A stretch of 64,000 nucleotides of DNA from an uncultured Flavobacteriaceae bacterium (GTDB taxonomy: Bacteria > Bacteroidota > Bacteroidia > Flavobacteriales > Flavobacteriaceae), in contig CANMSA010000006.1 of assembly GCA_947500385.1 (NCBI GenBank), forward strand, positions 62,001-126,000, given 5' to 3'. Shown here piece after piece: positions 36,419 to 44,695 of the stretch. The translations under genes were made by a program, and so were the position numbers. Position 1 is the stretch's first letter. Every line of letters begins with the position of its first letter. The notes under the pieces were generated by a model that was not told where the DNA came from, searched no databases, and worked only from the letters and a program-made list of their open reading frames with translations.

Positions 36419-36586
36419 TCAATAACCAAATCGTATAGTGGTCTGTGGGCCATAAGCCAAAAGAATGGCCAACATGCACATGAGCATTACAAAGATGGTG
36501 GTGAACAATAAGAGGGTAGTGGCTTTGTACCAATTTGGCATACCATTTAACGAACTGTTTCGAACAATAAGGTTGAGTACATCCAT
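36419..36586 (-). CDS. 55-aa single-span membrane protein, copy B
   Basis: This frame runs from ATG at 36586 to TGA at 36419. The product starts MDVLNLIVRNSSLNGMPNWY, spans the membrane once (LLLFTTIFVMLMCMLAILLA), and ends in a short polar tail with GPQTTIRFGY. It lines up without gaps against copy A over all 55 residues, with shared Asn5, Ile7, Ser11, Asn18, Tyr20, Lys21 and the Leu-Phe pair. The two are separated by 101 bases. Function is unknown. Confidence 0.6.
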   Translation of the reverse strand: MDVLNLIVRNSSLNGMPNWYKATTLLLFTTIFVMLMCMLAILLAYGPQTTIRFGY

Positions 36587-36732
36587 GATTTCCGCATTTT
36601 GGTATTCGTTTTAAAACGAACAAGATTAAACATCATCATAGTCTTTAGGATGTAGGTGGTCAATTTAAGATAGGGTTCTCGTCTATAAAACAATCGATAT
36701 ACCAAAAACCCTACCGCTAATTCTCATAACAT

Positions 36733-36764
36733 AAAAAAAGGAGGGCCTTCGCTCTCCTTTTTTT
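36733..36764 (-). terminator. intrinsic terminator of the OmpA-family gene
   Basis: GGAGGGC pairs with GCTCTCC (one G-U) around a four-base CTTC loop, inside flanking A and T runs. It lies 33 bases beyond the stop of the OmpA-family gene and would end its minus-strand transcript in a U-run. The symmetric runs would also work on the plus strand. Confidence 0.8.
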
Positions 36765-36796
36765 GTGTTCAACTACCGTATGTATTGGTATGATGC

Positions 36797-37624
36797 CTAT
36801 AGGCTCTCTGCATCTAAAAGGGCAAAGAATTTATCCAAATTTGGGATAATTACAATTTTGGTACGACGGTTTATTGCTCTATTTTCCTTGGTGTCGTTAT
36901 CCGCAAGGGGTACATAACTACTTCTTCCTGCCGCAATCATCTTTGAAGGGTCTACACTGTATTTATCCTGCAAGATTCGTACAATGGAAGTTGCCCGCTT
37001 AACACTCAAATCCCAGTTGTCCTGAAACATTGCGGTATTAATCGTTTTTGAATCGGTATGACCTTCTACCATTACTTCCATACTTGGTTCGGAATTGATG
37101 ACTTCGGCAAGCTTCCCGAGAACGGTATTCGCTTTGCTGCTTACTTTATAACTACCACTGTTGAATAACAACTTATCAGAAATGTTGATCATCACAACGG
37201 TCTTGTCGATATCAACATTGATATCGTCTTCCTCGTCGGCAATCGACTTTTTAAGGTGGTAAGACACGGCCAAATTCATAGAATCCTGAAGGGTCTTGGC
37301 TTGTGCCAGCTTCGCCGGGTCGACTTTGGTTAAAGTAGTCCTCATTTTGGCTTTGGTATTGTTGCTCATCACGGCAACATCATCTACAGAGCTATACTGG
37401 GTATCGTTGATTTCTTTTAGGGAGTTAATTTTATCGTTGTACTCGGCAACACGGGCTTCAATCTTAGAAACTTTCGTTTCCAATTCTTCTTTTTCGACCT
37501 GGGTCTTAGTCAGGACACTTTTAGTTTCTGCTAAATCCGTCTCCAGGGCCACATATTTCTTTTTGGATACACAAGAAGCCAATACGACAACAGATAAAGC
37601 ACTTATAAAAATTGATTTTCTCAT
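36797..37624 (-). CDS. OmpA-family lipoprotein with coiled coil
   Basis: I chose the ATG at 37624 (275 residues), giving a clean lipoprotein signal (SIFISALSVVVLASC); the longer frame adds 12 residues before it. Residues of about 25-75 form a coiled coil (DLAETKSVLTKTQVEKEELE). The C-terminal ~120 residues are an OmpA-like peptidoglycan-binding domain: VMINISDKLLFNSGSYKVSS, MEVMVEGHTDSKTI, WDLSVKRATSIVRIL and ENRAINRRTKIVI. It should tether the outer membrane to peptidoglycan, as Pal does. It is a single-gene unit with its own terminator. Confidence 0.92.
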   Translation of the reverse strand: MRKSIFISALSVVVLASCVSKKKYVALETDLAETKSVLTKTQVEKEELETKVSKIEARVAEYNDKINSLKEINDTQYSSVDDVAVMSNNTKAKMRTTLTKVDPAKLAQAKTLQDSMNLAVSYHLKKSIADEEDDINVDIDKTVVMINISDKLLFNSGSYKVSSKANTVLGKLAEVINSEPSMEVMVEGHTDSKTINTAMFQDNWDLSVKRATSIVRILQDKYSVDPSKMIAAGRSSYVPLADNDTKENRAINRRTKIVIIPNLDKFFALLDAESL

Positions 37625-37751
37625 TTTGTATGCGTTTAATTTAACGATTTCTGTAACCATATACGTGGCAAACGCAGGAAAGGATGTTTTAAATTAAAAT
37701 AGTTGTTTCAAGATGCTTTTTGATGGTAGGTATCCGAATTATCATGAGAAT

Positions 37752-37784
37752 AAAAAAGGAGCGTTGTGATAGCGCTCCTTTAAA
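37752..37784 (-). terminator. intrinsic terminator of the VWA lipoprotein gene
   Basis: AAAGGAGCG (37755-37763) pairs with CGCTCCTTT (37773-37781) around a nine-base loop, followed on the minus strand by a run of T. It lies about 20 bases after the stop of the VWA gene. Confidence 0.8.
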
Positions 37785-37802
37785 TTGTTTATTTGGCTAT
37801 TC

Positions 37803-38897
37803 TTATTCGCAGCCACCGGTAAAACCGTTTGCATTGAATTTGGTTTGCACTCCTCCTTGACGACTGCCGTCTTTTACTTGAATGGCGAGGTTGTTTTCAC
37901 CGCTGCCATCTCTTTTTGGACTGCAATATTCGAATAAGTAAAAACTGTTGGCTTGTTGGGAAACCCTGAAAGAAATATCGTTGAAAGTAGTTTCTAATTC
38001 TTCCTTGTTTCCCGCAAAAACACTAAAGGTTTTTCCAAAATCGGTCAAAACCTGTGTGTCGATTTCACTTCCCAATCCGATTGTGAAGAATGAAATGTTC
38101 GGATTTGCATTGTCGACTTTTTGTTGCGCTTCTTCTCTAGTGAAGCGAGACGCCTGATCGGTACCATCTGTAAAGAGGACTACCGAAGCGGCTCCGATTT
38201 TGCCTCCCTGCGTACTGGCGCTCAGTAGTTCGGTTGCCCGATCCGTAGATTTAATGACCGCACCATACAGGTCGGTAGAGGGATCGTTGCTGATATCGGT
38301 AGTAATGCCGTTCACCGCCCCTAAAAGATCATCTTTATTGGGTGTGAGATCATTAAGTAAATGTAGTTCGTTCTCGCCGTCAAACCAGTAAATGGCCATT
38401 TGAAAGGCTTCCGAAGTGGTCGAAGGCATTACGTTATTGATGAAACTGGCCGAAGCGGTTTTGAGCTCATCCAAGCTACTGCTTAGAACACTATTGCTCA
38501 AGTCGAGTACCAGCAGGGTATTATTGGCAAAAACCTGTGAATTGGGTGAGATACGCGCAAACGATTCCGAGGCCGAAATAGTGTTAAAGCAATCGTCATT
38601 TCTTCCCTGTTCGTAAATAGTAAATTTATCGGCGGTGAGGCCAGGAACCGGATTTCCTTCGTTATCCGAAACTTTAAAGAAGATAGAAACCTTGCCGGGC
38701 AGGGTTACGAATTGATCTTGGATCGATAGCACTAAATCATTTTCCGGAAAATTAAGGCAATCATCCACGGGAATTCCTTTGCCCAGTCCTTCTTCTCCGG
38801 TATTGAGTCCAAAGTTTACATCATCATCGGCATTTCCGCAGGAGAATACCAATGTCACGGTACAAAAAAGGAGTAGTAGTTTGGAGTGTACTTTCAT
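37803..38897 (-). CDS. VWA-domain lipoprotein
   Basis: I chose the ATG at 38897 (364 residues, MKVHSKLLLLFCTVTLVFSC); two ATGs a few codons upstream are possible. The leader ends in a lipobox Cys. A domain of about 60-110 (FFKVSDNEGNPVPGLTADKF) is beta-rich. The von Willebrand A domain then shows the MIDAS DxSxS as LLVLDLSNSVLSSS, with VVLFTDGTDQASRF later. Such proteins bind ligands through a divalent metal. It is divergent from the IorAB-like genes, and no functional link is evident. Confidence 0.85.
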   Translation of the reverse strand: MKVHSKLLLLFCTVTLVFSCGNADDDVNFGLNTGEEGLGKGIPVDDCLNFPENDLVLSIQDQFVTLPGKVSIFFKVSDNEGNPVPGLTADKFTIYEQGRNDDCFNTISASESFARISPNSQVFANNTLLVLDLSNSVLSSSLDELKTASASFINNVMPSTTSEAFQMAIYWFDGENELHLLNDLTPNKDDLLGAVNGITTDISNDPSTDLYGAVIKSTDRATELLSASTQGGKIGAASVVLFTDGTDQASRFTREEAQQKVDNANPNISFFTIGLGSEIDTQVLTDFGKTFSVFAGNKEELETTFNDISFRVSQQANSFYLFEYCSPKRDGSGENNLAIQVKDGSRQGGVQTKFNANGFTGGCE

Positions 38898-39068
38898 TTT
38901 CAACATTTTTGGGTTCACCTAGCAGAACGATGCAAATCCTAATAAAGTATAGGGAAACGCAAAATCTACAGCCGTTTAACAATCCATTAACTTTTGCTTG
39001 GCTACATGACGTATGTATTTTTAATACCTTTCAGAAGTTTTACTGATCTCTAAACAAAACAACACTCT

Positions 39069-39530
39069 ATGCCAACGTATCAATTAAAAGTGAACGGAAA
39101 AGAAACCACCGTTGAAGCGAGCGATGACAGCCCGGTTCTGTGGGTACTACGAGACCACCTTAATCTGGTCGGAACAAAATTTGGTTGTGGAATTGCCCAG
39201 TGCGGTGCGTGCACTATTCATCTCGATGGCTCGGCTGTTCGCAGTTGCTCGCTTACCATGGCTTCTGTGGAAGGCAAATCGATTACAACGATCGAGGGTC
39301 TTTCAGACGATGGATCTCACCCTGTGCAGGAAGCCTGGAAAGAAGTAGATGTACCACAATGTGGGTACTGCCAAGCCGGTCAGATAATGACGGCATCGGC
39401 ATTCTTGGAACAAAACCCGAATCCGAGTTCGGAGGAAATCAAGACGGCCATGCACGGAAATATCTGTCGTTGTGCGTCGTATACAAGAATTCATAAAGCT
39501 GTTGCCAAGGCAGCGAAAAATATGGCCTAA
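39069..39530 (+). CDS. [2Fe-2S] subunit of an IorAB-like molybdenum hydroxylase
   Basis: The 153-residue product has the two-cluster layout of IorA/XDH small subunits. The plant-ferredoxin-type site is [17 protein letters not shown] with a fourth Cys in VRSC. The second site is [13 protein letters not shown] and GNICRCASY. It passes electrons from the molybdenum centre. It has no signal peptide and could be exported together with the Tat-signalled large subunit encoded 61 bases downstream. No FAD subunit is present, as in isoquinoline 1-oxidoreductase and other two-subunit members. Confidence 0.92.
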   Translation: MPTYQLKVNGKETTVEASDDSPVLWVLRDHLNLVGTKFGCGIAQCGACTIHLDGSAVRSCSLTMASVEGKSITTIEGLSDDGSHPVQEAWKEVDVPQCGYCQAGQIMTASAFLEQNPNPSSEEIKTAMHGNICRCASYTRIHKAVAKAAKNMA

Positions 39531-39591
39531 AAGTCAATTGTGTACCTAGCTCCCGGTATATTGGGGGCCCATTAAATTTAACTCGAACATT

Positions 39592-41835
39592 ATGTCTATT
39601 ACAGAAAATAAAACAACAGCATTTAATAGGAGGTCATTTTTGAAAACGTCTTCTTTGGCCAGTGGGGGATTGCTTATTGGTTTCAATCTTTTCCAAGCTT
39701 GCAAACCAGAGGTTGTAAAAGAGGCCGCAGTTGATCTAGCAAAACTCGATTACAAAGATTTCAATGCCTTTATTAAGATTGCCAAGAATGGTGCGGTCAC
39801 CATTTTTTCGCCAAATCCTGAAATTGGGCAAGGAGTTAAGACTTCGATGCCGATGATTATAGCCGAGGAATTGGAAGTGCCATGGGAAATGGTACATGTA
39901 GAGCAGGGTATTTTGGATACGGAACATTATACTCGTCAAGTGGCCGGTGGTAGCCAGTCCATTCGTCATGGATGGGACGCTTTGCGACAAACGGGCGCCA
40001 CGGCGCGTCAAATGTTGGTCAATGCCGCAGCTGCCCGATGGGGCGTTGACCCCTCGGAGTGCACGGTGAAAGATGGGGTGGTATCCAATACAAAAGGTGA
40101 GACCCTCGGCTACGGTGATCTGGTCGAAGAGGCCGCCCAGTTAGAGGTACCCGAAGAAGTTGCCCTAAAAGAACCCAAAGACTACACGATTATAGGAACC
40201 GACCGGGTGAATGTAGATATCGATGGGATTGTTACCGGAAAGCCGATGTTCGGACTTGATTATAAGGCTGAAGGGATGGTATATGCATCTGTTTTGAGAC
40301 CTCCTGCCTTCGGTCAAAAACTGGATACATTTGATGCTACGGAAGCCAAAGCGGTTCCAGGTGTTATCGATGTGATACGGATCGGGGAGAAGGCAAATGC
40401 CTTATTGAACCAAGAAGCAAAAAATTGGACCGCCATCTTAAGCAATAGCGATAAAGTGGTGGTGGTCGCAAAAGACACCTGGTCTGCGATTAAGGGTAAA
40501 AATGCCGTCAAAGCCACTTGGATTTCGGATTCTCCTTTGGAAAGTACCGAAATGCAAGACGAAAAACTGATGGGACTTTTAAATGGGAAAGCCTTTATGA
40601 ACTTGCGAAAAGATGGGGATGTGGAAAAAGCCTTTGCCCAAGCGGACAAAATCTTGGAACGTACCTATGAGTCTCCCTTCTTACCGCACAACTGTATGGA
40701 ACCTATGAATTTCTTTGCGAACGTTACCGCAGAGAGGATTCATTTGGTGGGGCCGGTACAGACTCCGGAATTTGCTGCCATGGGTGTTGCAGATATGCTG
40801 GGACGTGATGTAAAGCAAGTACATTTGGAAATGACCCGAATGGGCGGTGGTTTTGGAAGACGTTTGTACGGTGATTTTGTATTCGAGGCCGCTGAGATAT
40901 CGAATGCGCTTCAAAAACCGGTAAAAGTTGTTTCGACGCGGGAGGATGACATGACTACGGGCGTATACCGGCCGGCCATAAAATATCGAATCAAGGCCTC
41001 GGTCAAAGATGGCGCGATTACAGGGTATCACTTAAAAGAAGCTGCGATCAATAGCAATATGTACGGGTTGATTCCGAATTTTTTCCCAGCTGGTGCCATT
41101 GAAAACTACCAAGTGGATGTCGCAAATTATAGGAGTAACATCACTACAGGTGCATGGCGTGCGCCGTATACGAATTTCTTGGCGTATGCGGAACAGAGCT
41201 TTTTTGATGAATTGGCCGAGATGATGGAGGTTGATAAAATACAAATGCGTCTAGATCTTTTGGAAAAAGCCAAAGGGCATAATGATGAGCGAATTCAATA
41301 TTCTCCGGAGCGGATGCAAGAGGTGATCAAGACGGCTGTTGCAAAGTCCGGTTGGGGCAAACAACCAGAAGGCGTTTATCAAGGCTTTGTTTCCTATTAT
41401 TGCCATAATTCGCATGTGGCGGAAGTAGCCAATGTGCAGATAGAGGACGGTATGCCGGTAGTGAAGAAAGTTACTTGTGTCGTTGATTGTGGTATCGTGG
41501 TAAATCCCTTAGGGGCCAAGAATCAGGTTGAAGGTGGGGTCATCGATGGTATCGGACATTCAATGTACGGCAATTTCGGGTTTGAAGATGGAATGCCCAC
41601 AGCCATGAATTATGACCGTTATCGCTTAATTCGAATGAAGGAAGTGCCCGAAGTAGAAACCCACTTTATCCAAAATGAACTATCCCCGACTGGTTTAGGG
41701 GAGCCTACCTTGCCACCCGCCGGGGGCGCGGTAGCCAATGCCTTAAAGGCCGCAACAGGAAAGCGAATTTACAAACAACCGTTTATGGAAGACCCTGCTT
41801 TTTGGAAAACAACCGAAAAGCCTATCTTAGGATAA
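39592..41835 (+). CDS. molybdopterin-binding subunit of an IorAB-like hydroxylase, Tat-exported
   Basis: The 747-residue product starts with a twin-arginine leader (FNRRSFLKTSSLASGG; R13-R14) ending near a possible lipidation Cys36. Molybdenum-cofactor contacts include PNPEIGQGVKTSMPMIIAEE, RQVAGGSQSIRHGW, RMGGGFGRRLYGDFV and GAWRAPYTNFLAYAEQS. The catalytic Glu of the family is Glu704 in GLGEPTLPPAGG. It should hydroxylate an aromatic heterocycle or aldehyde in the periplasm using a molybdopterin cytosine dinucleotide cofactor. The substrate is not readable. The moeA, moaA and xdhC genes needed for the cofactor follow at once. Confidence 0.9.
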   Translation: MSITENKTTAFNRRSFLKTSSLASGGLLIGFNLFQACKPEVVKEAAVDLAKLDYKDFNAFIKIAKNGAVTIFSPNPEIGQGVKTSMPMIIAEELEVPWEMVHVEQGILDTEHYTRQVAGGSQSIRHGWDALRQTGATARQMLVNAAAARWGVDPSECTVKDGVVSNTKGETLGYGDLVEEAAQLEVPEEVALKEPKDYTIIGTDRVNVDIDGIVTGKPMFGLDYKAEGMVYASVLRPPAFGQKLDTFDATEAKAVPGVIDVIRIGEKANALLNQEAKNWTAILSNSDKVVVVAKDTWSAIKGKNAVKATWISDSPLESTEMQDEKLMGLLNGKAFMNLRKDGDVEKAFAQADKILERTYESPFLPHNCMEPMNFFANVTAERIHLVGPVQTPEFAAMGVADMLGRDVKQVHLEMTRMGGGFGRRLYGDFVFEAAEISNALQKPVKVVSTREDDMTTGVYRPAIKYRIKASVKDGAITGYHLKEAAINSNMYGLIPNFFPAGAIENYQVDVANYRSNITTGAWRAPYTNFLAYAEQSFFDELAEMMEVDKIQMRLDLLEKAKGHNDERIQYSPERMQEVIKTAVAKSGWGKQPEGVYQGFVSYYCHNSHVAEVANVQIEDGMPVVKKVTCVVDCGIVVNPLGAKNQVEGGVIDGIGHSMYGNFGFEDGMPTAMNYDRYRLIRMKEVPEVETHFIQNELSPTGLGEPTLPPAGGAVANALKAATGKRIYKQPFMEDPAFWKTTEKPILG

Positions 41836-41851
41836 GGATAAGATTCCTGCC

Positions 41852-42358
41852 CTAGGAGTTTAAGAAAAGCCCCGTATCCGAACACTGTTTTGATACGGGT
41901 TTTTTTTGCGTCGATTTTGTGCCTCGAAAACGTATAAAACGATAAAAGTATCTGAAATTGCCATTGTACCATATGGCAAAAATAAAGCTGGTATATATAA
42001 TCCACTCAGGGAGCATGGGCAACGCGTTCATATATGTTTTTAAAACGAGCACCCCTAAGGCAGTTAACGAAATTGCCAACGAAATCCATGTTCTCTTATC
42101 TTTCCTATTTAAAATAATCAGCAAAATGATCATCATTCCCATAAACGGTTTGGCATGGAGCAGTATGGGAACTAATTGTGCATTTTCGATATCAAAAAAT
42201 AGCACCACAGCACTCATATACGCGGTAAGACATAAAGGGCATTTGGGAATCAATATCAGTAAAACAGTGGAGAGGAAAGACATAGACCCATTGGCACCCG
42301 AGTTTTTTGAAGGTGCCGCCATCTTCGTTTTACAACAGGCGGTTTTTGCAGTTTTCAT
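41852..42358 (-). CDS. small membrane protein with a PKCPxC motif
   Basis: The 168-residue product begins MKTAKTACCKTKMAAPSKNS and has about four membrane spans, the first preceded by IPKCPLCLTAYMS. The Cys-rich N-terminus suggests metal or thiol chemistry, but no family is firmly recognised; a remote MerC-like relation is possible. The start lies nine bases after the moeA stop, so it is probably the third gene of a moaA-moeA transcript. The last ~10-15 codons run through the hairpin at 41869-41907, which acts as the terminator of the convergent hydroxylase operon. Confidence 0.65.
   Translation of the reverse strand: MKTAKTACCKTKMAAPSKNSGANGSMSFLSTVLLILIPKCPLCLTAYMSAVVLFFDIENAQLVPILLHAKPFMGMMIILLIILNRKDKRTWISLAISLTALGVLVLKTYMNALPMLPEWIIYTSFIFAIWYNGNFRYFYRFIRFRGTKSTQKKPVSKQCSDTGLFLNS
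41869..41907 (+). terminator. intrinsic terminator after the IorAB-like genes
   Basis: CCCGTATC (41871-41878) pairs exactly with GATACGGG (41892-41899), followed by eight T. It lies 34 bases after the large-subunit stop. On the other strand the same bases are the last codons of the membrane-protein gene, so the hairpin is inside a coding region there. Confidence 0.8.
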
Positions 42359-42367
42359 GAAGTGAGA

Positions 42368-43591
42368 TTACCACTTTGATCGATAAGATACAAAAGGATA
42401 CGTCTCATTCGCAAAAAATTGGCTCTTATTTTGCGGTAATACCAAAAAACCGTCGGTTTTTACAAGATTTGCAAAATCACCAGAACCATTTCCCTTTACA
42501 GCTTCTGCAAGTAAGGTACCATCCGATTGGCTCTCTATACTGGCCTCCAAAAAGTACACGAGGTCGGGTGTAAACTGTACGTCGTTTTTGAGTTTTACAT
42601 GGAGCGTTTCCGATGCAAGGTTCAATGATTTTTTAAGCCAAAATTGCAGGTACATATACACACACACGAAGGAGGATACCGGGTTTCCCGGAAGTGCGAA
42701 TATTTTTTTATCAGTGGTTGTACTGCCAAACCAAAAGGGTTTTCCGGGCCGTTGCTGTATTTTATGAAAATGCTTCTCAATGGCAAGTGATTCCAGGACT
42801 TCGGGCAGATAATCGAACTTCCCTTTCGAAACCCCACCGGTAAAAACAAAGAGGTCGTATTCTAACAGGGCTTTCGAAATAAGCTTTTGCATGACGGTTT
42901 TCTCATCGGGCAAATGCTGAAGGTCGGCAATCACGCCCCATTCTTTAAGGGTAGCCTGAATGCCATAGATGTTCGATCTGCGTATCTGATGCAACATAGG
43001 GGTGTCGGCAACCGGGACCAGTTCATCACCTGTAGAAAATATAATGGTTTTAGGAAGTTTACGAACCGCTAAATTGGCCTTGCCGACCGCCGCCGCAATA
43101 TTGATTTCAGCACTCGACAAACGTTTGCCCTTCGGAACGATAATGGTGCCCTCTGCGATGTCGATTCCTTTGAAGTGGACATTCTGTCGATTTTTGAGGC
43201 TATCCAAGAGTATAGAGGCCGTGGCGGCGGTAAGCGTTAAATCTTCATATCGAATTACCGTATCTACCCCTTTGGGCATGATGGCCCCGGTCATTACCTC
43301 AAGACAATTGGTATTTGTATGCAAGGTCATTTGCGGGTCGCCCGCAGCGGCGGTTCCTTCTATCGGGAAGGTACGTTGTCCTTTTTCGAATTGCTCGTAT
43401 TGAATGGCGATACCGTCCATTGTGACTCGATCAAAAGGTGGGAAGTCTCGATCGGCGGTTAAATCTTCGGCCAAGTAGGCACCAATGCATTGTTCCAAAG
43501 GTCTTGATTCAATCGGGAAATCTTCTTTGTGCGATTCAATGATCGCTAGCGCCTTTTCAAAGGGAATAAAAGTGTTTTTCATGCTATCCAC
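42368..43591 (-). CDS. moeA: molybdopterin molybdotransferase
   Basis: The 407-residue product has the MoeA domain order. LTADRDFPPFDRVTMDGIAI contains the family PxFDxSxMDG-type motif. AAGDPQMTL and LEVMTGAIMPKGVDTVIRYE follow. The gephyrin/MogA-like domain has IIFSTGDELVPV, then RRSNIYGIQATLKE and DLFVFTGGVSKGKFDYLPE, and a FALPGNPVSSFVCVYMYLQF tail. MoeA inserts molybdate into adenylylated molybdopterin in the cytoplasm. It overlaps moaA by eight bases, so the two are co-translated. Confidence 0.95.
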   Translation of the reverse strand: MDSMKNTFIPFEKALAIIESHKEDFPIESRPLEQCIGAYLAEDLTADRDFPPFDRVTMDGIAIQYEQFEKGQRTFPIEGTAAAGDPQMTLHTNTNCLEVMTGAIMPKGVDTVIRYEDLTLTAATASILLDSLKNRQNVHFKGIDIAEGTIIVPKGKRLSSAEINIAAAVGKANLAVRKLPKTIIFSTGDELVPVADTPMLHQIRRSNIYGIQATLKEWGVIADLQHLPDEKTVMQKLISKALLEYDLFVFTGGVSKGKFDYLPEVLESLAIEKHFHKIQQRPGKPFWFGSTTTDKKIFALPGNPVSSFVCVYMYLQFWLKKSLNLASETLHVKLKNDVQFTPDLVYFLEASIESQSDGTLLAEAVKGNGSGDFANLVKTDGFLVLPQNKSQFFANETYPFVSYRSKW

Positions 43592-44567
43592 CTATACTGC
43601 TCATGCTTTGTAGTGCCTCTGATTTATTTTTACGCTGTTGCTCAGCTTCAAATCCATCTTTGGGCTTTAAACGAACAATTTCCCGAAATTTATCGGCCAA
43701 TTCATCGTCGGTAACCCCCGTTCGCATATAATCACGAATATTGAAAACCCCATCATCATACAAACAGCTCTTGATTTCACCTTTGGAAGAAATTCGTAGT
43801 CTGTTACAGGTGTTGCAAAAGCTCCGTGTGAAGGCGGCAATAACTCCTATATTTCCCCGATAGCCTGGTACGTGTAGTAAATTTGCAGTATCCCCATGGC
43901 TACTGGGAAGTGGTTTCATAGCGGGGTAACGGGTTTTTAGATCAGCATGGATATCGCGTGCGCTGTACATTTCTATATTTTCCTTATACCCGCCGTTAAA
44001 TGGCATTTCTTCAATAAAACGAACATCTACAGGATGTTCTTTGGCCAATTCCGCCAAGGGAATAATATCTTGGGTATTGATGCCCTTCATAATCACTGCA
44101 TTCAGCTTTACTTTGAAGCCATTGTTAACCAGGAGATGAAAAGTCTGTAGCACCTTTTCAAAATCATTGCGTCTGGTGATTTTATGAAAACGTTCTGCGT
44201 CCAAAGAATCGATGCTCAGGTTTATTTTGGTAATCCCCAAGGCTTTTAATCGCACTATATGTTTTTGCAGCAAAGTACCGTTGGAAGTGATGTGAATGGA
44301 ATCATACGCTGCTAATTTGGCGGTATTCTCCAATAATTGCATAAAGTCTTTTCTTATAAAGGGCTCCCCACCGGTAAAACGTACTTTGCGAAACCCTAAT
44401 CCTCCTAAAACCCTAAGGAGTCGGGTTATCTCTTCGTAGCTAAGCAAGTGTTTTTTAGGCTCGTACGGGATACCTTCCGCGGGCATGCAGTAAAAACAAC
44501 GGAGGTTACAACGGTCGGTAACGGCGATGCGAACATAATCGATTGTTCTGTTATAAGAGTCTTGCAT
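43584..44567 (-). CDS. moaA: GTP 3',8-cyclase
   Basis: The 327-residue product carries the radical-SAM motif Cx3Cx2C in VAVTDRCNLRCFYCMP-like sequence near the N-terminus. VRFTGGEPFIRKDFMQLLE provides the SAM-contact GGEP. The C-terminal second cluster is FCNTCNRLRISSKGEIKSCL, the Cx2Cx13C pattern specific to MoaA. It converts GTP to 3',8-cyclo-GTP, the first step of molybdenum-cofactor synthesis. The usual C-terminal GG dipeptide is present (SSIGG). It is first in the moaA-moeA transcript and divergent from xdhC; moaC, moaD and moaE are not in the window. Confidence 0.96.
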   Translation of the reverse strand: MQDSYNRTIDYVRIAVTDRCNLRCFYCMPAEGIPYEPKKHLLSYEEITRLLRVLGGLGFRKVRFTGGEPFIRKDFMQLLENTAKLAAYDSIHITSNGTLLQKHIVRLKALGITKINLSIDSLDAERFHKITRRNDFEKVLQTFHLLVNNGFKVKLNAVIMKGINTQDIIPLAELAKEHPVDVRFIEEMPFNGGYKENIEMYSARDIHADLKTRYPAMKPLPSSHGDTANLLHVPGYRGNIGVIAAFTRSFCNTCNRLRISSKGEIKSCLYDDGVFNIRDYMRTGVTDDELADKFREIVRLKPKDGFEAEQQRKNKSEALQSMSSIGG

Positions 44568-44695
44568 GTGCTTTGGTATCTGGGACCTTATTTAATGCCT
44601 TCTAGCCTGTGTTTCGCTAAGAATAGTCAAGATAGCTATATTTTGGATATATTCGCTTTGAATAAGTTAAAAATGAAACTAGCTTTTCTAACGGA

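Noticed and set aside
36369-36623. 84-codon minus-strand frame over the second 55-aa gene
   Set aside because: It reads the same DNA in a different frame, giving a His/Cys-rich sequence without span or similarity, while the 55-codon frame matches its neighbour.
41958-42365. 135-codon plus-strand frame opposite the small membrane protein
   Set aside because: It is antisense to a frame with coherent membrane spans, a Cys motif and tight spacing after moeA; the minus-strand reading is more credible.
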